Assembly: GCF_018131015.1 (NCBI RefSeq)
Contig: NZ_JAFCJJ010000007.1
Coordinates: forward strand, 124,001 to 188,000
DNA length: 64,000 nucleotides
Direction: 5' to 3'
Source of the DNA: Bradyrhizobium diazoefficiens
GTDB lineage: Bacteria; Pseudomonadota; Alphaproteobacteria; Rhizobiales; Xanthobacteraceae
The number at the start of each line of letters is the position of its first letter. Position 1 is the stretch's first letter. Under the pieces are notes generated by a model that was given only the letters and a program-made list of their open reading frames with translations, did no database searches and was not told the origin of the DNA. The position numbers and the translations under genes are program-made. Shown here piece by piece: positions 16,166-25,428 of this stretch.

Positions 16166-16909
16166 ATGAAGGCAAGCGACAGTCTCTGGCAGGCGATCCG
16201 CAGCGAGGCCGAGGATGCGGCGGCTGCCGATCCCGTGTTTGGCCGCTCCCTGACATCAGCCATTCTCTCCCATGATGATTTCCCCACGGCCCTGGCCGAT
16301 CTGATCGGGCGACGGCTCGGCAACAGCGGCGCCGAATGCGCGCGCTTCACGTCCTTTGCCCGCGCGGCCTTCTCCGCCGAGCCCGACCTGATCGAGCGCG
16401 CGAGCCGGGACCTGCGGGCCATCGCGCTGCGCGATCCCGCCATCGCGGCCTTGCTGCCGCCGCTGCTGCACTACAAGGGCTATATCGCGCTGCAGGCCTG
16501 GCGCGTCTCGAACTGGCTCTGGCGCGGCGGCCATGGCGACGCGGCGCTGCTGTTCCAGAACGAGGCGTCGAACACCTTGCAGGTCAGCATCCATCCGGCG
16601 GCGAGCATCGGCGCGTCCGTCTATCTCGACCACGCCACCGGCATCGTGATCGGCGCCAATGCCGTGATCGGCGACGAGGCCACCATCCTGCAGGATGTCA
16701 GCATCGGCCGCGGCAGCGACCTGCCGGCGCGCTCGCCGCGGATCGGACGCGGCGTCTATATTGGCGGCGGCGCGGCCATTCTCGGCGACGTCAGCATCGG
16801 CGATTTCGCCAAGATCGGCGCCGGCACGGTCGTGACGTCGGACGTGCCGGGCGGCTGCACCGCGGTCGGCAATCCCCTGCGCCTGACCAACTGCCCCGAA
16901 GCTGCCTAG
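16166..16909 (+). CDS. cysE: Serine O-acetyltransferase
   Basis: A 247-residue enzyme that transfers acetyl from acetyl-CoA to L-serine, the first step of cysteine synthesis in the cytosol. The N-terminal helical SATase domain (about 5-110) leads into AWRVSNWLWR, then left-handed beta-helix hexapeptide repeats (about 138-235). The catalytic Asp155-His156 pair is in LDHATGIVIG. The C-terminus is short and lacks the usual terminal Ile of cysteine-synthase binding partners. It is close to the usual length. Alphaproteobacteria often carry more than one such gene, so cysE is used for the family. Confidence 0.9.
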   Translation: MKASDSLWQAIRSEAEDAAAADPVFGRSLTSAILSHDDFPTALADLIGRRLGNSGAECARFTSFARAAFSAEPDLIERASRDLRAIALRDPAIAALLPPLLHYKGYIALQAWRVSNWLWRGGHGDAALLFQNEASNTLQVSIHPAASIGASVYLDHATGIVIGANAVIGDEATILQDVSIGRGSDLPARSPRIGRGVYIGGGAAILGDVSIGDFAKIGAGTVVTSDVPGGCTAVGNPLRLTNCPEAA

Positions 16910-17264
16910 CGGCCCGGTTCCAGCGAGGGGAGGGGAACCGTGATGGGGGCCAACCGTCTGCCCCGCCTGCCTTTCCCGCTGCCAAATTCGCCCCCGGTAA
17001 CCCCGCATTAACCATCACCGGGCTCTGGTAGGGCTGGACAGTCGCGCCCAAAGACCCGGGTCAAGGCTTGAGGGTCGAGGCCCATAGTTTTGACATCTTG
17101 GCAGGGAATGCAGGCGGCCGGCTTCGGATCAGCCCCTGCACCCAAAAAGACAAGGCTTTGAGCGGGCTTGCCGGCCGCGCCCCGGTACCGGCGCGGCTGT
17201 TGGGGAACCGGCCTTGCGGGCCGGGGGACACTGGGTAGACGACCGCCTTGAGAGGATATTGCCT
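16910..17264. other. 355-base gap and tolQ leader
   Basis: No gene is supported here. It holds a CtrA-like box at 16997-17011 and a GC-rich stretch just before tolQ with several short self-complementary runs (GCCGGCCG near 17168, CCGGTACCGG near 17182, CCGGCC..GGCCGG near 17210-17225) that would fold in the mRNA leader. No conserved riboswitch was recognised. Confidence 0.5.
16997..17011. promoter_or_regulatory. CtrA-like box (one mismatch) upstream of tolQ
   Basis: GTAA, seven bases, TTAA followed by CC: the CtrA pattern TTAA-N7-TTAAC with one mismatch, about 250 bases before tolQ. A similar box precedes pal, which supports cell-cycle control of the Tol-Pal envelope constriction system as an inference. 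Confidence 0.45.
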
Positions 17265-17981
<717 letters not shown>

Positions 17982-18036
17982 GGGACGGGATGTATGACGG
18001 CATGTATAGTGTGACGGCGAGATTGGGCACCAGATC

Positions 18037-18489
18037 ATGGCGATGAACGTAGCGGGTTCGTCCGGGGGCGGCGGCCGCCGCAGCCGGCGCAAGCCGGTCA
18101 TGGCCGAGATCAACGTCACGCCGATGGTCGACGTGATGCTGGTGCTGCTCATCATCTTCATGGTCTCGGCGCCGCTGCTCACCGTCGGCGTGCCGCTCGA
18201 CCTGCCGTCGACCCAGGCCAAGAGCCTCGACCAGAACGACCAGAAGCCGCTCCAGATGTCGGTCGACATCAAGGGCAAGGTCTTCATCAACGACGCCGAG
18301 GTGGCGCTGAACGAGCTGGTGCCGAAGCTGAAGGCGATCACGGATGCGCGCGGCGGCCTCGAGGAGCGCATCTATCTGCGCGCCGACAAGAAGGCCGATT
18401 ACGGCACGGTGGCCAAGGTGATGGGCCTGTTGTCGGGTGCCGGATTCAAGAAGCTGGCGCTCGTCACCGAAGTGGAGCAGGGGACCTGA
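18037..18489 (+). CDS. tolR: Tol-Pal system protein TolR
   Basis: A 150-residue ExbD/TolR protein: short cytoplasmic tail, one membrane helix about residues 28-48 with the essential channel Asp32 ([17 protein letters not shown]), then a periplasmic domain with the family C-terminal pattern. It pairs with TolQ to convert the proton gradient into motion of TolA. tolA starts four bases after its stop, so the two are translationally linked. Confidence 0.96.
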   Translation: MAMNVAGSSGGGGRRSRRKPVMAEINVTPMVDVMLVLLIIFMVSAPLLTVGVPLDLPSTQAKSLDQNDQKPLQMSVDIKGKVFINDAEVALNELVPKLKAITDARGGLEERIYLRADKKADYGTVAKVMGLLSGAGFKKLALVTEVEQGT

Positions 18490-18493
18490 GCCG

Positions 18494-19450
18494 GTGAAGG
18501 TGAACGTCGACAAGACACTCGTTGCGTCGATTGCCCTCCACGTCCTCGTGATTGGATGGGGGTTGCTCACCTTTAGCAGTAAGGCCTTCATCGCGCCGGA
18601 AGAGTCGCTTCCGGTCGACATCATCTCCACCGATCAGCTCGCGCAGATGATGGCGGGTCAGAAGACCGGCGCGAAGGAACAGCCGAAGCCCAAGGTCGAG
18701 AAGATCGCCGAGGCCAAGCCCGAGGAAGACGCCGTCGGCAAGGTCACCGAGAAGAAGGAGCTGATCAAGACCAACTCGACGCCCGAGCCGCCGAAACCCG
18801 TCGAGAAGCCGGTCGAGAAGAAGCCCGAACCGCCGAAGCCGGTCGCCGAGGCCAAGCCGAAGGAAGAGCCGAAGCCGCAGGAAAAGAAGCCTGATCCGGC
18901 CAAGGAAGATCCGATCGCCGAGCTGCAGAAGAAGCTCGACACCAAGAAGCCGCCGCCGAAGCCCCAGGAGCAGAAGGTCGCGGCGGTGCAGCCGCAGCAG
19001 CAGCCGAAGCCGAAGGAGCGCACCTTCGATCCGGCGCAGATCCAGCGCGACCTCGACAAGCGCGATCCGACGCGGCACGCGCTCGCCGGCACTGCGCTGA
19101 ATGCGTCCGCTTCGCTGGGATCGACGAGCGGAGCCGCGGCCAACAACGTCGCGACCTGGCAGGGAGCATTCCAGGGTGCGGTCAAGCGCTGCTTCACGCC
19201 CACTTACAACGGGCAGGACGCTAACCTGTACGAAGCCGACATCGACATTCCCATGAAGATCGACGGATCGCTGGCGTCCGAGCCCGTCATCGTCGCGGTG
19301 CGGGGACCGTCGCGGTCGATCGCGCAGGCGGTCGCCGAGAGCGCCAGGCGCGCCATCGTGCAGTGCCAGGTTTATTCGTTCCTGCCGAAGCAGCAGTACG
19401 AGAGCTGGAAGCTCATTCCGATGACTTTCGGCCTGAAAGACATGTTGTGA
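18494..19450 (+). CDS. tolA: Tol-Pal system protein TolA
   Basis: A 318-residue protein from a GTG start four bases after tolR, with AGGGGA as ribosome site. One N-terminal membrane helix (about 8-27) contains the SxxxH motif (SIALH) that contacts TolQR. A long Lys/Pro/Glu-rich periplasmic linker (about 55-185, many [16 protein letters not shown] units) leads to the C-terminal domain (about 205-318) with a Cys pair (KRCF and VQCQ). It spans the periplasm from the inner membrane to Pal and TolB. The linker is proline-rich rather than the alanine-rich helix of enterobacterial TolA. Confidence 0.94.
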   Translation: MKVNVDKTLVASIALHVLVIGWGLLTFSSKAFIAPEESLPVDIISTDQLAQMMAGQKTGAKEQPKPKVEKIAEAKPEEDAVGKVTEKKELIKTNSTPEPPKPVEKPVEKKPEPPKPVAEAKPKEEPKPQEKKPDPAKEDPIAELQKKLDTKKPPPKPQEQKVAAVQPQQQPKPKERTFDPAQIQRDLDKRDPTRHALAGTALNASASLGSTSGAAANNVATWQGAFQGAVKRCFTPTYNGQDANLYEADIDIPMKIDGSLASEPVIVAVRGPSRSIAQAVAESARRAIVQCQVYSFLPKQQYESWKLIPMTFGLKDML

Positions 19451-19473
19451 CATCCGAACAAAAGAATTTTGCG

Positions 19474-20835
19474 ATGAATGACGTTCGATCGATGAACCGC
19501 CGCCGCTTCATGACCCTGACCGGATCGGCGCTCGCAATGGTCGGAGGCGGACGCGCCTTGGCCCAGGGCGACAAGCGCCTTCGCATCGATCCCACGGAGT
19601 TTCGGCCGATCCCGATCGCGATCTCCAACTTCGTGCCGGGCTCGCCCGCCGACGGCGAGGTCAGCAACGGCGTCACCCAGGTCATCACCAACAACCTGAA
19701 GCGCTCGGGCCTGTTCGCCCCGATCGACCAGGCCGCCTTCATCGAGCGCATCAGCAACATCGACGTCGCGCCGCAATTCCAGAACTGGAAGACCCTCAAC
19801 GCGCAGGCCCTCGTCACCGGCCGCATGACGCGGCAGCAGGACGGCCGCCTCAAGGCCGAATTCCGCCTGTGGGACGTCGTCACCGGCCAGCAGCTCACGG
19901 GACAGCAATATTTCACCTCGCCGGAATACTGGCGCCGCATCGCTCACATCATCTCCGACCAGATCTACGAACAGATGACCGGCGAGAAGGGCTATTTCGA
20001 CAGCCGCGTCGTGTTCGTGGACGAGACCGGGCCGAAGGAGCGCCGCGTCAAGAAGCTCGCGATCATGGACCAGGACGGCGCCAATGTGCGCTATCTGACC
20101 CGCGGCTCCGACCTCGTGCTGACGCCGCGCTTCTCGCCGAGCTCGCAAGAGATCACCTACATGGAGTTCGGCCAGGGCGATCCGAAGGTCTATCTCTACA
20201 ATATCGAGACCGGACAGCGCGAAATCGTCGGCAACTTCCCCGGCATGACCTTCGCGCCGCGCTTCTCGCCGGACGGCCAGCGCGTCATCATGAGTCTGCA
20301 GCAGGGCGGCAACTCAAACCTGTTCGTGATGGATCTGCGCTCGCGCGCGACCACGCGCCTGACCGACACGCCGGCGATCGACACGTCTCCTTCCTATTCT
20401 CCGGATGGCACCCGCATCTGCTTCGAATCCGATCGCGGCGGCAGGTCGCAGATCTACGTGATGGCGGCGGGCGGCGGACCTGCGCAGCGCATCTCCTTCT
20501 CCAAGGACGACAACAACGCCACCTATTCGACACCGGTGTGGTCGCCGCGCGGCGACTACATCGCCTTCACCCGGCAGGGCGGCGGGCAGTTCTCGATCGG
20601 CGTCATGAAGCCGGACGGCTCCGGCGAGCGGCTGCTCACCTCCGGCTTCCACAATGAAGGCCCGACCTTCTCGCCGAACGGCCGCGTGCTGATGTTCTTC
20701 CGCGATCCCGGCGGCAATGCCGGGCCGTCGCTGTATTCGGTCGACATCTCCGGCCGCAACGAGCTCAAGGTGCCGACGCCGGGCTTCGCCTCCGACCCGG
20801 CCTGGTCGCCGCTGCTGTCCTCGACATCGGGCTAG
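19474..20835 (+). CDS. tolB: Tol-Pal system beta-propeller protein TolB with Tat-like signal
   Basis: A 453-residue periplasmic protein. The N-terminal domain (about 30-165) precedes a six-bladed propeller made of PD40 repeats (for example [44 protein letters not shown]). TolB binds Pal and TolA. The leader [16 protein letters not shown] has an RRxFM core with a moderately hydrophobic stretch and an ALAQ cleavage site, which is a twin-arginine pattern, whereas enterobacterial TolB uses Sec. ATG at 19474 adds six residues before MNRRRF; ATG 19492 is the alternative. Confidence 0.95.
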   Translation: MNDVRSMNRRRFMTLTGSALAMVGGGRALAQGDKRLRIDPTEFRPIPIAISNFVPGSPADGEVSNGVTQVITNNLKRSGLFAPIDQAAFIERISNIDVAPQFQNWKTLNAQALVTGRMTRQQDGRLKAEFRLWDVVTGQQLTGQQYFTSPEYWRRIAHIISDQIYEQMTGEKGYFDSRVVFVDETGPKERRVKKLAIMDQDGANVRYLTRGSDLVLTPRFSPSSQEITYMEFGQGDPKVYLYNIETGQREIVGNFPGMTFAPRFSPDGQRVIMSLQQGGNSNLFVMDLRSRATTRLTDTPAIDTSPSYSPDGTRICFESDRGGRSQIYVMAAGGGPAQRISFSKDDNNATYSTPVWSPRGDYIAFTRQGGGQFSIGVMKPDGSGERLLTSGFHNEGPTFSPNGRVLMFFRDPGGNAGPSLYSVDISGRNELKVPTPGFASDPAWSPLLSSTSG

Positions 20836-20844
20836 AAACATCGG

Positions 20845-20882
20845 GCGGAATATCGCGCGTGCTCTGGCGCGCGATATTCCGC
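20845..20882 (+). terminator. Perfect 15-base hairpin after tolB
   Basis: Arms 20845-20859 and 20868-20882 are exact complements around an eight-base loop, ten bases after the tolB stop. No T run follows immediately, so it may act as an mRNA 3' stabiliser or Rho-assisted stop. It marks a likely transcript boundary between tolB and the GGDEF-EAL gene. Confidence 0.65.
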
Positions 20883-21088
20883 GCCACGCAAGCATTTTAA
20901 GGATTCCGCGACGAGCGTAAGCTTTCGTTTACCCTGGGCCCGGCAACGCTTGCCCAGTTGCTTGATATTTCGCCAGAAACGGGTTTGCTGTTGAACAAAA
21001 CAACTCGACTTTAACGATGTTCCCTCAGAAAGGCTTCATCTGGCCTAGGTAAGAGTACGCACCAAACAGGACGCGCGTACAAACCAAA

Positions 21089-23428
21089 ATGCAGTTCGCA
21101 AGCCAGAGCGGAGATTCCGATCGAGGACAGGCCGCGCCGAACGCTTCGGCCGCGCTGATCGATTCCCTCTTCGAAGCGCCCGGTCCGCTGCTTGCTGGCA
21201 TCATCTTCGTCGCCATGGGAGCCGCCGTCACCGCGTTGAGGACGGGACAATCTCTCACCTGGGCGACGGTGGCGCTGATCATCCTGGCGGGCGCTATCCG
21301 GCTATCCCATCTGCGCCGTTTCCTGCTGCGCAAATCTTCTCTCTCCACGGAAGAAGCTGCGCTCTGGCAGAAGCGCTATCTGGTCGGGGCACTGATCCAG
21401 GCGGCCGCGATCGGAACGTGGTGCTCCCTGGCTCTGGTGAGTACCGACGACGCCGTCGTCCACATGATCGCCCTGTCCATCACCACCGGGATCGTGGGCG
21501 GAGGCGCGGGACGGGCTTACGGCCGGCCGTCGATCTATCATTTCCAGGCCGCGTTGATGTTCGGCCCGGCAGTCATCGCACTGGCCTGGCATGGCACGCC
21601 CTACTACATCGCGATGTCGATCTTCAGCGCCGCATTCCTGCTGGCGATCATGCAGCTCTCGGCCAATCTGCACAGAATTTTCATGCGGGCGGTGGTGGCC
21701 CGCGAACGCGAGGCGGCGCTCGCCGGCCAGTTCGACACCGCACTGAACAACATGCCGCACGGTCTGTGCATGTTCGGCGTCGACAGGCAGCTCGCGGTGA
21801 TGAACCATCGGTTCAGCGAAATGCTGAACCTGCCCGACGGCCTGGCGCGGAGCGGCGCCAGCGCGCGCGACATCGTCGCGGCGTGCGTATCCTCCGGATC
21901 CATGTCGGAAGCGAGCGGCGAGATGATCATCGCCGAGATCGAGAGCCCGCACCCGAAGGAGGTCGTCACCGTCGACCCGGACGCGGAGACAAACCGGTCG
22001 CTGTCCTGGACGGTGCAGCCGATGGCCGACGGCGGCGCGGTGGTGCTGCTCGAGGACGTGACCGAGCGGCGCAATGCCGAGGCCAAGATCACCCATCTGG
22101 CCCGTTACGACGAGCTGACGGCGCTCCCCAACCGCGTCCATTTCCGCGACGAGATCGAGCGCCTGCTGGCGGCCTCGCATCATGCCGAGTGTCTGTCGGC
22201 GCTGCTGTTCATCGACCTCGACCAGTTCAAGCAGGTCAACGATTCGCTCGGCCATCCCTGCGGCGACCAGTTGCTCTGCGCGGTCGCCAACCGCTTGCGC
22301 GAGATGCTGCGTCCGGAGGATTTCGTCGCCCGTTTCGGCGGCGACGAGTTCGTCGTGTTCCAGCAGAACATCATTGCGCCGGAGGATGCCGCCGCGCTCG
22401 CCCGCCGCATCGTCGAGCGGCTCAGCGAGCGCTATCGCATCGACAATCATCTGGTCGAGATCGGCGCCAGCGTCGGCATCGCGCTGACCTCGCCGAAGGG
22501 CGCCAGCGCCGATACGCTGCTCAAGAACGCCGACATGGCGCTCTACCGCGCCAAGGCCGACGGCCGCGGCACCTTCTGCTTCTTCCGCGACGAGATGGCG
22601 GCGACCGTCGAGGCTCGGCGCATCCTCGAGCTCGACCTGCGCAAGGCGCTCGCCAACGAGGAATTCGAGCTGTTCTACCAGCCGCTGGTCAACCTCAAGT
22701 CCGGCAAGATCACGACCTGCGAGGCGCTGCTCCGCTGGAATCACCCGGTGCGCGGTACGGTCTCGCCCGTCGACATCATCCCGGTCGCCGAGGACATGGG
22801 CCTGATCGTCGATCTCGGCCGCTGGATCCTGCGCCGCGCCTGCATGGAATGCATGAAGTGGCCGGAAGGCGTCAGCGTCGCCGTCAACTTCTCGCCGCAG
22901 CAATTCCACCAGCGCGACGTGCTGAGCGAAATCCGCTACGCCCTGGAGGTCTCCGGGCTGCCGGCTCACCGCCTCGAGATCGAGATCACCGAATCCTCGC
23001 TGCTGCGCAACACCCAGCTCACCCACGACATCCTGTCGCAACTGCACGCGCTCGGGGTACGCATCTCGCTCGACGATTTCGGCACCGGCTATTCCAGCCT
23101 GAGCTATCTGCACAACTTCCCGATGCAGAAGGTGAAGATCGACCGTTCGTTCCTCGAGGGCATCGACGCCGACCGGCCGCTGACCCTGTTGCGCGGCGTG
23201 GCCCGACTGTCGGCCGACCTCGGCATGACGGTCGTGGTCGAGGGCATCGAGACCAACGAGCAGTTCGAGCTGATCAGCGCCGACGGCACCGTGACCGAGG
23301 GGCAGGGCTACCTGTTCAGCCGGCCCGTTCCGGCGGTCCGGGTCCGCCAATTGCTCAATGCCTCGCACGGGCGCCGCCTGCCCGCCGAGGAACGGATGAC
23401 CGTGGTGTCGTCACGGTCCATTGCCTGA
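21089..23428 (+). CDS. Membrane-bound GGDEF-EAL cyclic di-GMP enzyme
   Basis: A 779-residue protein. About five hydrophobic segments (roughly 34-50, 58-72, 98-117, 123-141, 156-192) form a membrane sensor, followed by a PAS-like region (about 212-325), a diguanylate cyclase domain with intact GGDEF at 417-421 and an inhibitory RxxD site at 408-411, and an EAL phosphodiesterase domain with EALLRW at 545-550. The later EAL residues also look intact (NFSPQQF, ITESSLL, LDDFGTGYSS, KIDRSF, VEGIET). Both activities are therefore possible. Its place between tolB and pal suggests coupling of c-di-GMP to envelope or division state. Confidence 0.94.
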   Translation: MQFASQSGDSDRGQAAPNASAALIDSLFEAPGPLLAGIIFVAMGAAVTALRTGQSLTWATVALIILAGAIRLSHLRRFLLRKSSLSTEEAALWQKRYLVGALIQAAAIGTWCSLALVSTDDAVVHMIALSITTGIVGGGAGRAYGRPSIYHFQAALMFGPAVIALAWHGTPYYIAMSIFSAAFLLAIMQLSANLHRIFMRAVVAREREAALAGQFDTALNNMPHGLCMFGVDRQLAVMNHRFSEMLNLPDGLARSGASARDIVAACVSSGSMSEASGEMIIAEIESPHPKEVVTVDPDAETNRSLSWTVQPMADGGAVVLLEDVTERRNAEAKITHLARYDELTALPNRVHFRDEIERLLAASHHAECLSALLFIDLDQFKQVNDSLGHPCGDQLLCAVANRLREMLRPEDFVARFGGDEFVVFQQNIIAPEDAAALARRIVERLSERYRIDNHLVEIGASVGIALTSPKGASADTLLKNADMALYRAKADGRGTFCFFRDEMAATVEARRILELDLRKALANEEFELFYQPLVNLKSGKITTCEALLRWNHPVRGTVSPVDIIPVAEDMGLIVDLGRWILRRACMECMKWPEGVSVAVNFSPQQFHQRDVLSEIRYALEVSGLPAHRLEIEITESSLLRNTQLTHDILSQLHALGVRISLDDFGTGYSSLSYLHNFPMQKVKIDRSFLEGIDADRPLTLLRGVARLSADLGMTVVVEGIETNEQFELISADGTVTEGQGYLFSRPVPAVRVRQLLNASHGRRLPAEERMTVVSSRSIA

Positions 23429-23517
23429 CCTCAGAGGCCTGTTCAGCCCCTTGGCGTGGCCCGTTTTAGCGACGGTAAAAAGGTTAACCCTAACGATTCT
23501 AAGCCTTTGCAATTTGT

Positions 23518-23532
23518 TTAAGGAACCCTTAA
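23518..23532. promoter_or_regulatory. Exact CtrA-type box before the FeeM-like gene
   Basis: TTAAGGAACCCTTAA matches TTAA-N7-TTAA exactly and is itself a perfect inverted repeat (TTAAGG-AAC-CCTTAA). It is 44 bases before the start of the acyl amino acid synthase-like gene, within a locally AT-rich promoter region. Because it is symmetric, another dimeric regulator is possible. Confidence 0.55.
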
Positions 23533-23575
23533 TCTCCTGACACTCGCGGAAGTTGCTTGGAGTTAGAGGTATTTG

Positions 23576-24316
23576 ATGAAGTCCGGAGCCGACACGGCGC
23601 TTCCGCGGGGTGCGGCGCTGTTTGACCGAATCGACTACCGCCTCATCGAGTCGCCGGAGGACAGGGACAACCTCTATTTGATGCGATATCGGGCCTACCT
23701 GCATGCCGGCCTGATCAATCCGTCCGAGTCGCTGCGCGTTACCGACCACTTTGACGACGCTCCCAACACCTGGAATTTCGGGATCTATGTCGACGGCGAG
23801 CTTTGCAGCGCCGTGCGCATCCACGTCCTGACGTCGGACTGGCGGATGTCCTACACCACCGAGGTGTTCGGCGATGTCCTCAATCCGCGCCTCGACCGGG
23901 GCGAGGTTTTCGTCGATCCGGCCCGATTCGTCGCCGATCCCGAAAAGCAGCAGCGGTTTCCGGAACTGCCTTATTTGACCCTGCGGCTGGCCTATCTGGC
24001 CTGCGATCATTTCGGCGCCGATCTCGGGCTCGCGATGGTGCGGACGGATCACCAGGCGTTCTACCGCCGCGTCTTCCTTCACGAGTCCATCGCGGAGCCG
24101 CGCCCCTATCCGGGCTGGCACACGAGGAAGGTGGTCCTGATGGCCTCCGATTTCACCACGCTCAGGGAGCGGGTCCTGACCCGTTTCCCCATCATGCGCT
24201 CCAGCGCATTCGAGCGACGGATGCTGTTTGATCGCGCCAGCCAGCGTCAGGTGCTGCCCCGGCCGAAGCTCGTGTCCGCGCCGCTCAGTCCGGTGCCCGC
24301 CGCCACCCTGGGCTGA
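23576..24316 (+). CDS. N-acyl amino acid synthase FeeM-like / autoinducer-synthase-fold protein
   Basis: A 246-residue protein of the GNAT-like superfamily that includes FeeM and LuxI-type synthases. Recognisable parts: LYLMRYRAYLHAGLI near 36-50, the acidic DHFDD near 60-64, and GIYVDGELCSAVRIHVL (about 71-87), which parallels the strand pair holding the conserved Arg in AHL synthases. FeeM joins acyl chains from acyl carrier protein to aromatic amino acids. Product and acyl donor cannot be told here. ATG 23576 has a GAGG-like site. It follows the GGDEF-EAL gene and has its own CtrA-type box. Confidence 0.75.
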   Translation: MKSGADTALPRGAALFDRIDYRLIESPEDRDNLYLMRYRAYLHAGLINPSESLRVTDHFDDAPNTWNFGIYVDGELCSAVRIHVLTSDWRMSYTTEVFGDVLNPRLDRGEVFVDPARFVADPEKQQRFPELPYLTLRLAYLACDHFGADLGLAMVRTDHQAFYRRVFLHESIAEPRPYPGWHTRKVVLMASDFTTLRERVLTRFPIMRSSAFERRMLFDRASQRQVLPRPKLVSAPLSPVPAATLG

Positions 24317-24341
24317 CCGCCGGTTCCTCTCCACTGTCTCC

Positions 24342-24486
24342 GTCATTCCGGGGCACGCGAAGTGTGAGCCCGGAATCCATAACCACCGGAAGCAGTCGTT
24401 GGGTGAAGCCGTAACTCCGAATCTTCGCAAAACAGCTGCTTGTGGCTATGGATCCCGGGCTCGCGCTTCGCGCGCCCCGGGATGAC
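24342..24486. repeat. Intergenic palindromic repeat, family B copy 2
   Basis: Outer ends GTCATTCCGGGG and CCCCGGGATGAC are near complements; inner arms include CCGGAATCCATAACCAC and GTGGCTATGGATCCCGG. It shares the cattccggg theme with 13942-14020 and separates the FeeM-like gene from pal. Confidence 0.75.
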
Positions 24487-24751
24487 AGCGAGCATGAGGC
24501 GCGCGCCCTGGGAGCACATCAGCGGGACTTCGCCCGCAAATCGCGCAAGAACCAGCGTTTTTGCCGGCTTATGCGGCTTGCCTTCACCCTCGCGCCACAT
24601 TTACAACCCATTAACCATCGCGGGTGCTTTTCGCTGGTTGGGGGCATTTGACCGGCTGGGGCAAGGTTCCGTCAAGGTTGACGGAACGTTCGCTTAACCA
24701 ACCCCCTGTAGACCGGAAGCAGTGGACGAACGTGAGCGTGGAGGCTCCGGA
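24487..24751. other. pal upstream region
   Basis: No gene supported. It contains the CtrA-like box at 24600-24614, a short inverted repeat GGTTCCGTCAA/TTGACGGAAC at 24665-24687 close to the likely pal promoter, and AGGCTCCGGA ahead of the pal start as a weak ribosome site. Confidence 0.45.
24600..24614. promoter_or_regulatory. CtrA-like box (one mismatch) upstream of pal
   Basis: TTTA, seven bases, TTAA followed by CC, one mismatch to TTAA-N7-TTAAC, about 140 bases before pal. The similar box before tolQ makes joint regulation plausible. Confidence 0.45.
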
Positions 24752-25240
24752 ATGAAATATCCTATGCGTATCCTCCAGGGATTGAAGCTGGCGGCAGTGG
24801 TCGCAATCGCGCTGTCGATGGGCGCGTGCGCCAAGCAGAATGGCCTGGACAACGCGCAGGCCAACGCGGCGACGCCGGGCAGCCAGCAGGACTTCGTCGT
24901 GAACGTGGGCGACCGCGTGTTCTTCGAGAGCGACCAGACCGATCTGACCCCGCAGGCGATCGTGACCCTGGAGAAGCAGGCGCAGTGGCTGCAGAGCTAT
25001 CCGCGCTACTCCTTCACCATCGAAGGCCATGCCGACGAGCGCGGCACCCGCGAATACAACATCGCGCTCGGCGCCCGCCGCGCCCAGTCGGTGCGTTCCT
25101 TCCTCGCCTCGCGCGGCATCGATCCGAACCGCATGCGCACGATCTCCTACGGCAAGGAGCGGCCGGTCGCCGTCTGTAACGACATCTCCTGCTGGTCGCA
25201 GAACCGGCGTGCCGTCACCGTGCTGAACGCCAGCTCCTGA
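24752..25240 (+). CDS. pal: Peptidoglycan-associated lipoprotein Pal
   Basis: A 162-residue outer-membrane lipoprotein. The leader ends in LSMGAC with Cys26 as the lipidation site. The OmpA-like peptidoglycan-binding domain fills the rest; its core GHADERGTREYNIALGARRA (about 99-118) holds the diaminopimelate-binding Asp and Arg. Pal ties the outer membrane to the wall and is dragged by TolA at the division site. ATG 24752 was chosen because longer starts spoil the signal peptide. Confidence 0.96.
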   Translation: MKYPMRILQGLKLAAVVAIALSMGACAKQNGLDNAQANAATPGSQQDFVVNVGDRVFFESDQTDLTPQAIVTLEKQAQWLQSYPRYSFTIEGHADERGTREYNIALGARRAQSVRSFLASRGIDPNRMRTISYGKERPVAVCNDISCWSQNRRAVTVLNASS

Positions 25241-25280
25241 CGATCAGTCAGGCGCCGTTCAGCTTCAGGACTCGAATATG

Positions 25281-25310
25281 CCGGCGCCCTCTTCGGGCGC
25301 CGGTTTCGTT
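25281..25310 (+). terminator. Rho-independent terminator after pal
   Basis: Perfect nine-base GC arms (25281-25289, 25295-25303) with a five-base loop, followed by TTTCGTTTC. Some read-through to cpoB is expected since the cluster order is conserved. Confidence 0.75.
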
Positions 25311-25428
25311 TCAGCATTCCGTGACGGAAACCCCGTGGTGCCAGTCACATTTTTGGCGTACTCCCCTTCAATGTGTGGCGCGTCGCGTGTTCCGTGGCGG
25401 GCCGTTTCGCTTTCGTCGTCAGGGCAAG

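Noticed and set aside
21302..23368. 688-residue reading frame antisense to the GGDEF-EAL gene
   Set aside because: Arg/Ala/Gly/Asp-rich composition with no motif, opposite a gene with complete c-di-GMP domains; a usual by-product of high GC third positions.
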